From NCBI RefSeq assembly GCF_021869535.1, contig NW_026262690.1, positions 85,667,995 to 85,731,994 of the forward strand: a stretch of DNA of 64,000 nucleotides. The letters run 5' to 3'. Every line of letters begins with the position of its first letter. The first letter of the stretch is position 1. The DNA comes from Mytilus californianus. Taxonomy: Eukaryota > Mollusca > Bivalvia > Mytilida > Mytilidae. This document shows, one piece after another, positions 10,936 to 23,038 of the stretch. The notes under the pieces are model-generated. The model saw only the letters and a list, made by a program, of their open reading frames with translations, did no database searches and was not told the DNA's origin. The position numbers and the translations under genes were made by a program.

Positions 10936-13229
10936 ATTTCAGATTAAAACCGAGCTAGCTTGATATACTACTTGCTTTTTTGTAAATTTTGCGTATATAA
11001 CCAACCCTTTTCTGTATACATTTTTCATAAGAATAACCATTTATTTTGTTTAACAATTACCTTCTTTTTTTCGAAGTGAATAATTGTTTTGAAAATACGG
11101 TGAATGTGTTATTGAAATTTGCTGTAATAATAAAAATTTGAATTAAGGAATATATCTCCCTAATAAACGCAAAGCTCTGATTCCTTTCCGGCTTTGGTTT
11201 ACCTTTTTCCTTCCAGTTTTATCAGCTCTTCAATTTTTGAATAAGATTCGGATTTTCAAATATTTTGGCTACGAGCATCACTGAAGAGATATTTGCTCCA
11301 TATCGGAGCTATTGCTATCTGACTACTTTAGCTCACATCTATCTGTACTAATTGACCTCATTTTATTATATTTATTGTTAACCTTATTTTGTTATATATG
11401 AATTTAAAGAATACCCGCATCTTTAAACAAATTAAATTGAAACGATAAAAGCACAATGAAAAAAATAATTATGAAATGATTTAATATATACATTTACGTT
11501 TTGTTTGACTTTTTCATTTTTTTTAAAATTAATTATTTAGAATATTTGCTCCAATAAAATGCACTTAAGATTGCAATAGATCTATCAACTCACCTTTGTC
11601 AGTGCATTTATCACAGAATTAAATTAGCACATATAAAACAGAGTTCCTGCATTTAAAATGTCCAAGCCCAACAAAAACTGTACAAATTATGAGTTATCAT
11701 TATTCCGAGATGATAAAGGAAATATTGTATTTCTACTTTTACTGAATTATTCAAAGCTGTAAAGGATAACAGCTTATTCTTTATAGATTTTTTTTTATGA
11801 ATTCATAATTTTTCATATGATAAGCTAAAATTAGATTTTAAAAAAATAGAGAGAAAGAAAAAAAAAAAAAAAAAAAAGATATGACACATATTTCCTTGCC
11901 CACGTCAGGGAATGAATTTCATCAGATACGACCGAGACCACAAGTTTTCGAGGCAAAATTATAATTCTATATAAGGGGATGAGCATTATATTTTCGGGCA
12001 AAAGGGAGATTTTTTTTTGCGGTTAGAATATTTATTTTCACTTGTTCTAAGCCGGCTTATTTATTTGTATCGTGAAATATCATTTTCGATTTTGTTCACA
12101 ATTATATCTTGCTTTTTCATATATCAGAATATTCCTTTTCATCATGTCTAGGGCAGCATGATTAGTTTTTTATTCTTACCATGCCAGCATAGATACTCCC
12201 CTCCCCTTTCGAAAATTAATTAGTCTTCCACTAAAACTTTGCAAGGATCGAAAAGATACGGACCAATCAGAACAACCAAGACGTCCCAGGCAGGTGCACC
12301 TTGCCTGAGGTATATGCAACTTTAATTATAAAACACTTATATCATTTATAAATAAACATTGAAAGTGTATCTTTAAAAAAACGCTGTTACCAGAGCATTG
12401 ATGAATGGTACTCTTGGAACTGTTGGTCTGCCAACAGCTGAAACGCCAAGTAATTACAAAATATAGGTATAATACAGAATTTTGTGCGCAAATGACGTGT
12501 TCTTGTATGTTTTTATTTTGAGGTATTTTAGATAAGTATCTATACAACGAGTCAAGGTCTTAATCGTTCTGAGTCTCTGGATGAATTAAAAACAAACCAT
12601 TAATGATATATCATCAACAACAAATTTCTTAATTTACAAAAACCATACAATTATAACCAAACTCCGAAACAGTGGTAACGTCTTCTTTGCTATGCTACGT
12701 GTACTTTAACGTGATAATTTAGCGAAGCAACGTCACCGCTGTTTCGGAGTTTGAGTTGTAACAAAACAAACAGCCATTTGCGAGGTTCCAGACTATGCCT
12801 TGGCTCTTCGATCATGTTGTTGATGTACATGTATCATTTTAAATGTTTTGAATCGAGCTCTTTGAATTACACGTCTAGCATCGCAAATTATGACTGAGGT
12901 ATCTCTAATTTTGTTTTTAATAAGGAAACAGATACATGAACATTTTTTTCTGCATATTTATCTGATTAAAAAGAATCATCGGTTATTGGTTCATAAAAAA
13001 TGGTACATATAATCTTTATACATAATCAAGTGAAATGTTATTTTTAAGGACAGGGGTCAATGTACTCTTTTTCGCGCTAAGGATTAAATTCAGTCGAAAA
13101 ATGCATTTTCCCCCGATAAGTCACAGTTTGACGTTGCGAAAATAACATTCAACGTTAGCAACATCATTACCTCCCATGCAACTGCATTGTATGCCTTTTA
13201 AAAAAAGTTATTTGGTAAGACTAAATATT
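10936..13229. other. AT-rich intergenic stretch, no gene seen
   Basis: There is a poly-A tract near 11860-11878, scattered A/T runs and one hairpin (12651-12761), but no exon I could support on either strand. Confidence 0.5.
12651..12761. repeat. Inverted repeat (AACTCCGAAACAG hairpin)
   Basis: The arm AAACTCCGAAACAGTGGTAACGTC pairs with GACGT-ACCGCTGTTTCGGAGTTTG about 70 bp away. The GC-rich arm ends stand out in AT-rich surroundings. It is a MITE or foldback element. Confidence 0.75.
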
Positions 13230-13853
13230 TCTAATGAAATTGTATTTTACAAATAGTGTTCTCTCCGTACATTTTTGTTGTTGAAAAGGTAATCTATTTT
13301 CGGTTATGGAAAGTACATGTTATAAGTGAATAATATTCTGGTCAATGGGAGAAATGCTTGATTATCGTATAAGTAACAGGCATACTTTTACTCAGATTTA
13401 ATGGCCATGTGTAAAAACGTATAACAAAAATACCGTCCGTAAAAACTGAAAATCAAACGTTCGAGATTATCCACAAGCGGTACGAATTGAAAACAACTGT
13501 CATATTTCTGACTTGGTACAGGCATTTTTTTTTGAAGAAAATGCTTGGTTAAACCTGGTTTCATATCTAGCTAAACCTCCCACTTGTATGACATTTGAAT
13601 AAAGTTCGCTAGTCAATATTCACTACAATTATAGTAACAACTATTTCGAAGACATTTGGAATAGTGTTTTTTTCATATGCAGCTAAAGTAGCATGTCTGA
13701 CCATCTTTTAATATAGAATCCTCGGGTACAAAAGCTTTCTGTACCAACTTTTTTTCATCCATGTCTATTGATGTATTGAAGACCACGTTTTCCTTATCCG
13801 TTAAAAACAAGTTAATATCCCGAAATGGTTCCGTTTTGCTTGAAAAACATGAT
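13230..13853. repeat. Direct duplication, copy 1
   Basis: The parts 13230-13532 and 13727-13853 match 14421-14840 almost base for base. The middle (about 13533-13726) is extra and resembles an inverted piece of the 'AAACCAGGTTTAA / AAGTGAGAGGTTTAGCTA' repeat, so it is probably an insertion in this copy. Confidence 0.85.
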
Positions 13854-14127
13854 TAAAACAGAAAATTCTAAAGAAAATAACCACACAATCAAATTAAATG
13901 TCAAAAGTATAAAAATGTGTTTAGAATATTTAAAAGGGTAAAAATATATAGACGATGCATGCATTTTCGGAATTTAACGTTTACTCTGTGGTTCCAGACA
14001 ACGTCCAGAATCACAATATTGCAATATTATAAATGCATTTGTATGAGAGTAGCAAAGTTTTGCTCTATGTTCTGTCAGAATCAATTATGTTCTACTAACT
14101 GGTAAACTGCGTCTTGAAATACAATAT

Positions 14128-14215
14128 GAAAATATGAAAAAGTGGTATGACTGCAAATGAGACAACTCTCCTTCAGAGACCAAATGATATAGAAGTTTAA
14201 CACTATAGGTTACCG
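14128..14215 (-). repeat. Truncated dispersed 3'-tail repeat
   Basis: It begins AGTGGTATGACTGCAAATGAGACAACTCTCC and stops after TATAGGTTACCGTA. It is a short inverted copy of the repeat at 365-690, lying between the two direct-duplication copies. Confidence 0.75.
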
Positions 14216-14420
14216 TATTAAACGTAAGAACGTTTATGGTGAGGACATGAACTCGAATTCCTATTTTGACACCAAATTTGCCAGGAATTATTTATTGATG
14301 GTTTTATACAAAATTTTGCCTGTTTCTGCAGTTTGCCGCAACTGCAGGCAATTCTTGTTTCTAAATAAGGATAAAAAATCAATCTTCTACGTATAAGTTA
14401 TGTGGCATTTTGAATTTAAT

Positions 14421-14840
14421 ATCTAATGAAATTGTATTTTGCAAATAGTGTTCTCTCCGTACATTTTTTTTGTTGAAAAGGTAATCTATTTTCGGTTATG
14501 GAAAAGTACATGTTATAAGAGAATAATATTCTGGTCAATGGGAGAAATGCTTGATTATCGTATAAGTAACAGGCATACTTTTACTCAGATTTAATGGCCA
14601 TGTGTAAAAACGTATAACAAAAATACCGTCCGTAAAAACTGAAAATCAAACGTTCGAGATTATCCACAAGCGGTACGAATTGAAACAACTGTCATATTTC
14701 TGACTTGGTACAACATTTTTGTACCAACATTTTTTCATCCATGTCTATTGATGTATTGAAAACCACGTTTTCCTTATCCGTTAAAAACAAGTTAATATCC
14801 CGAAATGGTTCCGTTTTGCTTGAAAAATATGATTATAAAC
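14421..14840. repeat. Direct duplication, copy 2
   Basis: Same text as 13230-13853 without the ~195-bp insert. Both copies are non-coding as far as I can tell; an open frame across this copy (14705-14914) has no recognisable product. Confidence 0.85.
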
Positions 14841-15119
14841 TTAAGGTGCGTGATTCCCGTTACAAATTCCCATCTTGCTCCTCATGCAGCACTCGTCATA
14901 TTGTTCAAAGGTAATTTAAAAGCCGTTAGTAAGTCATAACCATTATAAGAAGGTCTGATTAGGAGTACAGCAACGGGAATATATCCATAACTATTTGTAA
15001 AATGGACATTCCTGGATATTCTGATCACATCTGTCACCGGAAAAAATATCTGATTTCACTACTATTCCCGGTGACAATTAACTGGCCGAGAATCAAAAGT
15101 ATAGTTATACTGGTTACCT

Positions 15120-16395
15120 AAATTGCACAAAAAACATTTAAATTCCGTTTCATCTCCGCATCTAGTAAATGTTCTACCACTAATCTATCAGTGCTTCTAA
15201 CTACCTTCCTTACTACTAACAAAGAACTTGTTATTAACTTTTGTAATAAAGCTTATGAAAATAATGGTATTAATTATTTTTGGAGTGTTAAAAATTCTTT
15301 AGAGGTTTTAGATAAAATACATGCTTTTGATGGTCCTTTTTATTCTGTTGACAGTTATGATTTTTCTACTCTCTATACTACACTTCCACACAATCTTATC
15401 AAGAAAAAGTTTTCATATTTAATTAAATGGTCTTTTGAAAAATCTCATTACAAGTTTATTTGCTGTAACTCGTTTAATGCCTTTTTCTGTAACGAAAAAG
15501 GAAAGTATGCTAAATAAACTTACTGGAAATGTGAAGATATGATTGAAGCTTTAAATTTTCTCCTGGACAACATATATGTACGTTTCGGCGATAAAGTGTA
15601 TCGACAAGTAGTAGATATTCCTATGGGCACTAACTGCGCCCCTTTAATAGCAGATTTATTCCTGTATTGCTATGAATCTCAGTTTATGACCAAACTCAGT
15701 AAAGACACGTCATTGTTACATTTGGTTGATACATTCAACAATACCTTCCGTTATCTTGATGATATTTTTTCGTTAAATAATCCAGAGTTCTCTAAATATA
15801 CTACCGAAATTTACCCAATAGAACTTACTTTAACTAAATCTTACATAAACAGCAGTAGTTGTCCTTTTCTAGATTTGGACCTTTCAATCTCTAAAGGAAA
15901 ACTCCATACGAAAATTTACGACAAAAGAGACGACTTTTCATTTCCTATTTTCCTTTTTTAGACGGCGATGTTCCTTTGGCTCCATCATACGGTGTTTATA
16001 TATCCCAACTCGTTCGTTATGCCCGTGTGTGTAGTGATGTCATAGATTTTAACGAACGTAATCAATGCATCACTGGTACATTATAAAGTCAGGGATTTCG
16101 TTACCATAAATTACGTAAAACTTTTACTAAATTCTTTCATAGATACAAAGATTTGATTAGTAAATTTGACTGTACCTGTAGAAAACTGATTAAAAACGGT
16201 ATTTCACATTCTAAATTTTACGGTAATATTGTACTTAAGCGCGGAAATCACTGTGTGATCCGTGTAAACTCATCGAACCTTTAAACAAACTTATTAGTAA
16301 AGGTTATCTTACCAATGTTGTAATTAGATCTCTGAATATAGTTTACATTGGCACTAATATCGATTTTGTCATCAGCAAATTAAGACATAACTAAA
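15120..16395 (+). pseudogene. Decayed reverse transcriptase of a retroelement (Penelope-like or similar)
   Basis: The translation in one frame from 15120 to 15960 is a reverse transcriptase: KFRFISASS, then GINYFWSVKNS, SYDFSTLYTTLPH (first catalytic Asp region), PMGTNCAPLIADL and RYLDDIF (the YxDD box), then CPFLDLDLSIS and KIYDKRDDF. One in-frame TAA falls at 15515-15517, before the palm core is complete, and the frame shifts after 15958. The tail (APSYGVYISQLVRYAR, then KLRKTFTKFFHRYKDL) continues in shifted frames to about 16290. I recognise this RT type as abundant in molluscs and cnidarians, but whether it is Penelope-like needs a tree. No endonuclease domain was recognised. It is inactive. 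Confidence 0.82.
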
Positions 16396-17500
16396 TTTGT
16401 ATTCTTTTCAAACGGGATGTATAAAGACACACCCACGTTCATTTTGATCTATAAAGAGGTTAAACTCCTAACTATCCTACTGCCTGTCGATACATTTATT
16501 TTTGGCTTTGCACAAGTCATGTCTTCTTTGACTGTCCATGACGTTAAATTACTAAATCCCTGGGATGTGTTTTAGTTGATTTGAGTCTCTGATGCATGAT
16601 TTTTTATTATTAATTGTTTTTGGCTTTTAACCAGCTGTCAGTAACTGCGAGTACTCTCAAATCGTACTTTCTTGTTTATTTGACCTGTTGATACTAATTG
16701 TAATGCTTTTTTGTTATTTAATGTTATTCAGGGTTATACCTGGTCTATATACCAGCTTTGATAAGTGTTTGGTATTACTATAAATTTTCACTTCGTACTA
16801 TGAACATCAAAATTATTTATTTTGTAAAAATATTTCCTTTCTCTATTTGAACTGTACACGTATACTTAACAACAAAATTATTTTCATTTACCTGTGTTTA
16901 AAGTAATTGCAAATGGCTGATATTTTTGTTCGAGCATATTGTTTTTCTTAAATTGTTTAACATTTCATAGCGGTATAACATGTTTCTTTTATTATTCTTC
17001 CCTTAGTTTATTTATTTTGTATTTACATTGTATCATAGATCAAATTTATTTGTTCAGTGTATGTTCACTTGTGTTAATATGTCCTTTGATTGAGTTAAGC
17101 CATTTCAGTTGATATTTTATAGTGTGTCTTTCTATGTTGTGATGTTACACTATTGTTTCAGAAAAAGGGTGAAGGTTTGATACCATTAAAACGTTTAAAC
17201 ACGCTGCAATTGTTTGCACCTGTCCTAAGTCAGGAATCTGATGTTCAGTAGTTGTCGTTTGTTGATGTGGTTCTTAAGAGTTTCTCGTTTCTCGTTTTTT
17301 ATATAGAGTAGACCGTTGGTTTTCCCGTTTGAATGGTTTTACACTAGTAATTTTTGGGACCCTTTATAGCTTGCTGTTCGGTGTCAGCCAAGGCTCCGTG
17401 TTGAAGACCGTACTTTGACCTATAATGGTTTACTTTTATAAATTTTGACTTGGATGGAGAGTTGTCTCATTGGCACTCATCCCACATCTTCTTATATCTT
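16396..17500 (+). mobile_element. 3' region and tail of the same retroelement
   Basis: This non-coding tail corresponds in order to 3300-4040 (GATGCATGATTTTT, CAGTAACTGCGAGTACTCTC, TGAGTTAAGCC-TTTCA, then the dispersed 3' repeat ending TTGTCTCATTGGCACTCAT-CCCACATCTTCTTAT). The shared order in two separate places argues that the dispersed repeat belongs to the element's 3' end. Confidence 0.7.
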
Positions 17501-19085
17501 TATACACGTATAAACGAAGTTCGTGACAGCCGAGTTGAACCGTTTACATCAGTAATGGACGGAAAGGAAATAATTCTAACAGAAAACTCTCTTATTTCTG
17601 ACATATTACAACATAATATCTTTCCGACAAATGTTTTGGACGAAAACATAACATGATGTTTCGGGGAAAAAAGAAAAAAAGTGCTTTTCACAAGAAGCAT
17701 GGTAGTCACTAAAAGATGGTATTACGTCCAAGTGGAATAAAAGGGTTTTGTAAGTTTTATTTTAACATATTACATATATCGAAATGCGTTGAAGTAACAA
17801 TAATGCAATGAAACCATAGACATACATATTTTTATTACGTCCGTAACTAATCAAATCTAAACCCGACCTTGTATACAGACAATTGATTCCAAACTGATAC
17901 CTCTAAATGCCCAGCTGTATACCTGGTAAGTTATAAAAAGGTTTGTTTGTTGATGTCAGATTTTTGGAAAGATACCAGAGTATGAAAATGTGTTTAATAA
18001 ATATATTACAAGGAACTTTCTGTACTCCATTTCATCACGCCTTCGTCATTAAGTACATTTGTATGTATACATAAATAATAAATAAGCTGTTAGGCAATTT
18101 GATGTTATTGACTTATTTATATAAAATCCACTACGTATCCGTCACTTTCAGATCAAAATTCAAGATTGCCATCTTAATAGAGACTGTTAATAAATTTGAA
18201 ATGTAGGATATTGATACTTTTCTAAGTATCATACCTTAAGCTATAAGAGATACCATCATAACAGAGATTAATACCCACCACTTTCATTATACAGAAATAA
18301 CTACTTCACAACAAAATTCATTATCTATATTTACAAACTCTATAAGGGCATTTGGTATGGAGACGGTAGTATCTTATATTTTGATGATGAACAATTTTGA
18401 AAATTACGAAAACAAGATTGTTTATATATTGTTACGTGGTTGACATCTACTTAGTTTTCCCGTAGTTCTGCACCCGACATCACTAAAGAAATTGTAAAGG
18501 TCTTAAACATTCTTTTGCATTCATAAAAAGATAAGTCAATAACATGTTTTTCGTCTTTCTTCTCTTAGTGTTTTCTGTTTCCTTCAAATCTTAGTTTTTG
18601 TTTGTTTTTCTTCCCATATTTGTTCTTTATTGAACATACTTTTGACGGTATGAAGAAATAATTTTGGTTTGGTAAATCACAAGGTGCCCATAACATAATA
18701 GAAAACAAACTGTTCTTTATATGCATTGTATGTTCAAAGCATTTTAAAATCTCCCAATGAATCTGTGATAATTTATCTAAATTTTGTCTTACGTGTTTGC
18801 TTTTGGCCTTCAAACTTCTTGCATTTGTGGAAAAGCCATAAAAAACTGCCACAGTTTGATACATGTATCTTATTCCCATTATTAGAGAGGTTGAGCAAAC
18901 GAACGTGTACGGGTACTTCTACGTATAGTATGATTTAGTGTGGAGTTAAGCAAAACTCACGTGTACATGTACGTGTGGAACCGCATTTTCTATTATAAAA
19001 GCGCTGATTGGTCAGTTTTAACATATCAACTAGTCAGGTTCATTGCCTTGTAAGATGTGTTTGAAATAATTCTGGCGGAAAAGAA
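17501..19085. other. Intergenic, no gene seen
   Basis: Short open frames occur on both strands but show no known motif, splice context or repeat similarity that I can identify. Confidence 0.45.
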
Positions 19086-20038
19086 CGTTTTGGCTGCTTT
19101 AGAAAATAATGATGATTTGTTATTACAATGTACTTTCTTCGCTAAAGGAAGAGAAAGTTCTTGCATATCCAAAACTTGACATTGACAATTTAACAAACGA
19201 TCAATGCCGCACGATAATCCGATTTGAAAGAGAAGATATTAAGATCCTAAGTAACGCACTCTAGTTACCAGAAAAGTTTATCTGCAACAACCGTACAGTG
19301 GCCTCTTGTGTAGAGGATTTGTGCATAGTTCTATGTAGACTCGCTATCCATGCAGATTACAAGATCTAGAGCCTGTTTTGGATAGAACCAAAGTTGAAAT
19401 TCATATGTTTTCAATCACGTAATCGATTATCTATACAATACACACTATCACCTTTCTGATCAAAGTAGAGACTTGTGTGTCGTATGGACATTTGCGAAGT
19501 TATGCTGAAGCTGTTTCTTATCGAACGCACCGCTGGAGTATTGTTGGAGTTTCAAAGATGAAACGGTCCGTCCTACTAATAGACCACAACAAAATGAAAG
19601 ATTGGTATACAATGGTCATAAAAGAGTTCATGGACTTAAGTTTCAAAGTATTGGTATTTCAAATGGTCTTTTAGGGCATCTTTACTGACCAATTGAGGAG
19701 CGCCGCTTGATGCAGGAATGTGAAGGGAAAGTAATGTATTGACACAAATGGCTAACCATATGGCGACCCTGCTTACCTACTTGGCGACGGTTACATCATA
19801 CCGCCGTACCGTGGGGTGTCATTTCGAATAACCAGATGATATTTGTGTTGAATGGGCCTTCGGGAAAGTACTTTCATTATTTGCCTATCTTAACTTTAAA
19901 AAAAGAATCAAACGGTATACGTACAACCTGTCGGGAAATATTATGCAGTTGGTATTTTACTCACAAACTGTCACATTTGAATCTATTTCGAAACGTATTT
20001 CTGGACAGGGATCCGACTTCATATGCAAATTGCAGGTA
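19086..20038 (+). pseudogene. HARBI1/PIF-Harbinger-type transposase fossil
   Basis: Pieces of a DDE transposase read in order on the plus strand. First come a helix-turn-helix-like part (PKLDIDNLTNDQC, IIRFEREDI, NRTVASCVEDLCIVLCRLA) and, after stops and frame changes, WSFKDETVRPTNRP with the first Asp. Then NERLVYNGHKRVHGLKFQSI and SNGLLGHLY (start of 19545-19672) are followed by PIEERR and a remnant of the glycine-rich third block. TAG codons interrupt the first part, a TGA follows GHLY near 19672, and later frames are scrambled. It is a dead copy. Family knowledge: the second block normally reads DGT, here DET. Confidence 0.75.
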
Positions 20039-20118
20039 ACAATAATATAACTTTTTTATTGTTACCTGAAGTTACTGTTACCCGAAGTTACTGTTACCCG
20101 AAGTTACTGTTACCCGCA
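20033..20118. repeat. Hairpin followed by 16-bp tandem repeat
   Basis: AGGTAACAATAA and TTATTGTTACCT form a hairpin. Directly after it, the unit GTTACCCGAAGTTACT repeats about 3.5 times, with the first unit reading GTTACCTGAAGTTACT. The tandem unit shares GTTACC with the hairpin arm. Confidence 0.85.
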
Positions 20119-22139
20119 AACTATATTCAGACAGGCGATTTGCGAGCAATCTGTGAAATAAATTTAAACAATTAAATCAGTTGAAAAGGGCTTAAGGACG
20201 TGGTATAAAGTTTACTTTGATGTTGTATAGAATTGTCGAACATATTGATTTACATACTCAACGTTGGCATATTTGCATGTATTATTCCGTGATATTCTCC
20301 CTTCGTTTAACCAACTGGTATCTTAACTTTCAGTTTTGTCTACCCTTTGTCCTAAATATCCGTATTTTCATTTCAACTTTATATTCTCTAAAGTTATACG
20401 GTTAGAGAATAATCAAGTATCAACGGTTTATGAACCTTTAATATCTTAGTGTTAGAAATATTACCAGATATTAGCAGATCCGCTTTGTTTGATGCCTAAT
20501 TCGTGGATATGACTCATCAAAATATTATTACAGGCACAATATGACATGCAGGGGGAGTAGGATATGATGACCTTCCTCGAGCACTTGAGTTCACATTACC
20601 TTAGCTGTATTTGGCAAAACCTTTTTGAATTTTGGGTCCTCAATGCTCTTCATCTTTGTATTTATTGGACATTTTTCACTTTTTTTTATTCGAACTGATG
20701 AGTCTTTTATAGAAGAAACGAGGATCTGGCGCACACAATTTTAAGCCTGGTATCTATAATGAGTTTATTCACATCCTGTTTTGGTGGGGTTTGTGTTGAT
20801 CAATTTCTAGTTTTTGTGGATGTAGTGTGTTGTGGACTGTTTATTAGAGAGGTTTAGCAAGAAAACTTCGTTGCTTTTCTTTTTGACCATGGAATTGTCT
20901 GCACCGGCCGCAGAAATGAAGTGTTAATATCCGAAAACTATTTTTTAAATGTATCATTTAAAATTGTAGCCTTACTTTACAATACTTTTGAAGTAATACA
21001 GAAAAGGTGCTTTAAATTTTAACATAATGTGAACAGGAATATTTTTGGTATAATAAATTTGGTTCTCTGTTGAACACGATGTGGCATTGCTGAGTTCACA
21101 ATTGTGACTCTAGATGCTTAAATTTTCTAATGTGTTGGATTGCTGACTTAATTGACAAATACCCCAACTTCCTTGCCTCATCCGTATTCATGTCATTTTT
21201 GTTGACTCTGTTTTTTTAGCTGTTAGTTTGCTTGTTTAAAGACCTTTAATTCATATACGGCTGCTGAAAACAAAAGTTATCAGATGTGCATTATATTTAT
21301 TTGATATAAAAGATGAAAACAATACAACACAAACGCACAGCAATTCTATTAAATAATACAGAGAGTATATTTTTATTAAATTAACATGATTATTGAAGGT
21401 ATTAATATAAGCACCCTTAAAAAAAGGTAAATACAACGAGCTTGATGCCTTGCTTACCCTTCTTGAGCACATGAGATCACATTCAGGTTTAATGGGGTTC
21501 ATGTTGCTCAGTCTTTAGTTTTCTATATAATATAATTTGTGGACTATAAGTTCCAAATGAAAATTAGGTAGCCAGCAATCAGTCCGCACCTATTTTATTT
21601 AGTGGGAAACATTTTGATATCTATATATTTATATTAAGATTTTGATAAACACAAATATGTTTATTAAGTTTACCTTCCATGAAAAACATAACAATATAAA
21701 TCGGTCCTATTCAAAATATACTTCAAGAAGTGGCGATTCAGGATTTGTGAGGAAAGCGCTATGTTACTGGAATGTTAAATCTAGAATATACTACAATTTC
21801 CTTGTTAAAATCTGTGTTGAATATGTTAAAAAATCACGAGAGGGTGTATTTTGTTTCGACACTCTACAGACTCCGTGCTTCATGTGATCTTTTTACATTT
21901 TGTACTCTGGTTTCGAAAGCTTTTCATCTAAAAAGAAAGTCCAGTTAAACGCTTAATATTCAAAATATTCTTCATATGGATTAAATATATGCAAATGGAC
22001 GTTATTTAAGCAACACCCAATCAATCCAACAATTTTGATAGCAATGAATTTATATATTTTATTTGATAATAGGTTATTGGTATATTTAACCGAAAACATT
22101 TTAATGCATTCACTATGTTTGACTTTCTAATAAAATTGA
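20119..22139. other. Intergenic with repeat fragments, no gene seen
   Basis: At 20590-20760 lies a copy of the 'GGGTCCTCAATGCTCTTCA... TTTTAAGCCTGGTA' block that also occurs at 55670-55815. At 21400-21520 is a fragment with similar 'GAGCACATGAGATCACATTCAG' text to 20580-20600. No exon was found. Confidence 0.45.
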
Positions 22140-22440
22140 GAATGGAAATGGGGAATATGTCAAAGAGACAACAACCCGACCAAAGAGCAGAAAACAGCCG
22201 AAGTCCACCAATAGGTCTTTAACACAGCGAGAAAATCCCGCACCCGGAGGCGGACTTCAGCTGGCCCCTAAATAAAATGTGTACTAGTTCAGTGAAAATG
22301 GACGTCATACTAAACTCCAAAACATAAATGAACTAAAATTAAAATAAACATACAAGACTAACAAAGGCCAGAGGCTCCTGACTTGGGACAGGCGCAAAAA
22401 TGCGGCGGGGTTAAACATGTTTTGTGAGATCTCAACCCTC
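22140..22440. repeat. Dispersed mytilid-type repeat
   Basis: It begins GAATGGAAATGGGGAATATGTC, continues CAAAGAGACAACAACCCGACC and GGAGGCGGACTTCAGCTGG, and ends near GACAGGCGCAAAAATGCGGC. I know this text as a common bivalve interspersed repeat; no second copy was seen in the window. It lies 0.4 kb past the stop of the glycyl radical enzyme gene. Confidence 0.55.
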
Positions 22441-22844
22441 CCCCTATACCTCTAGCCAATGTAGCTAAACATATTATCAAAACGGATATAAACATGGTTA
22501 CTTGTAACTTATTCCTTAGTTGAACTTCATGCGTCCGAGAATAACTATGACGGGTTCCTTCACACTTCGTTGGAACCTACGCGTGTAATGGTCAACCAGC
22601 TAAAATGTTTCAGTTTTATATGATATATATGAAATAATCTTTTTTACTATATTTTTGTATAACGGACAGGAATGCAGTAATGTTTAGACAGCAAAGAACA
22701 TCTTAGCATTGTCTACAGTCGTAAAGTAATTTATAAAGTAAGCAAGTTTAAGTTGTCCATATTTCAATGATAGCGGTAGATTTTAAAGCTTCATTCAAAG
22801 GTGATGCACATCCACATTCCTTTCATGGGTGAATGGCCAATGGT

Positions 22845-23038
22845 TCAGGTTGCTCCACTTCCTGAAACGGTTTTGAGAGAAGGTGGGTTATAGTATGCAC
22901 GCCTCATATGTTGATTCTTGTGAGCTTTGAACATTGCCACGAAATGTTCTGACCAACCTCCCTTTCTCACTCTGATCAAATCGTACTTTTCAGAATCTCT
23001 GTAAGCTTGTTGATAGGTGTCTTCATCAGCACATGTAA
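22845..23038 (-). CDS. Terminal exon: glycyl radical domain
   Basis: After the acceptor AAATATTTTTAG, 194 nt code (I)TCADEDTYQQAYRDSEKYD, then LIRVRKGGWSEHFVAMF, NQHMRR and a TGA at 22847-22845. The radical Gly codon (second G of KGGW) is 22958-22956, 36 residues from the C-terminus, the usual place. Confidence 0.94.
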
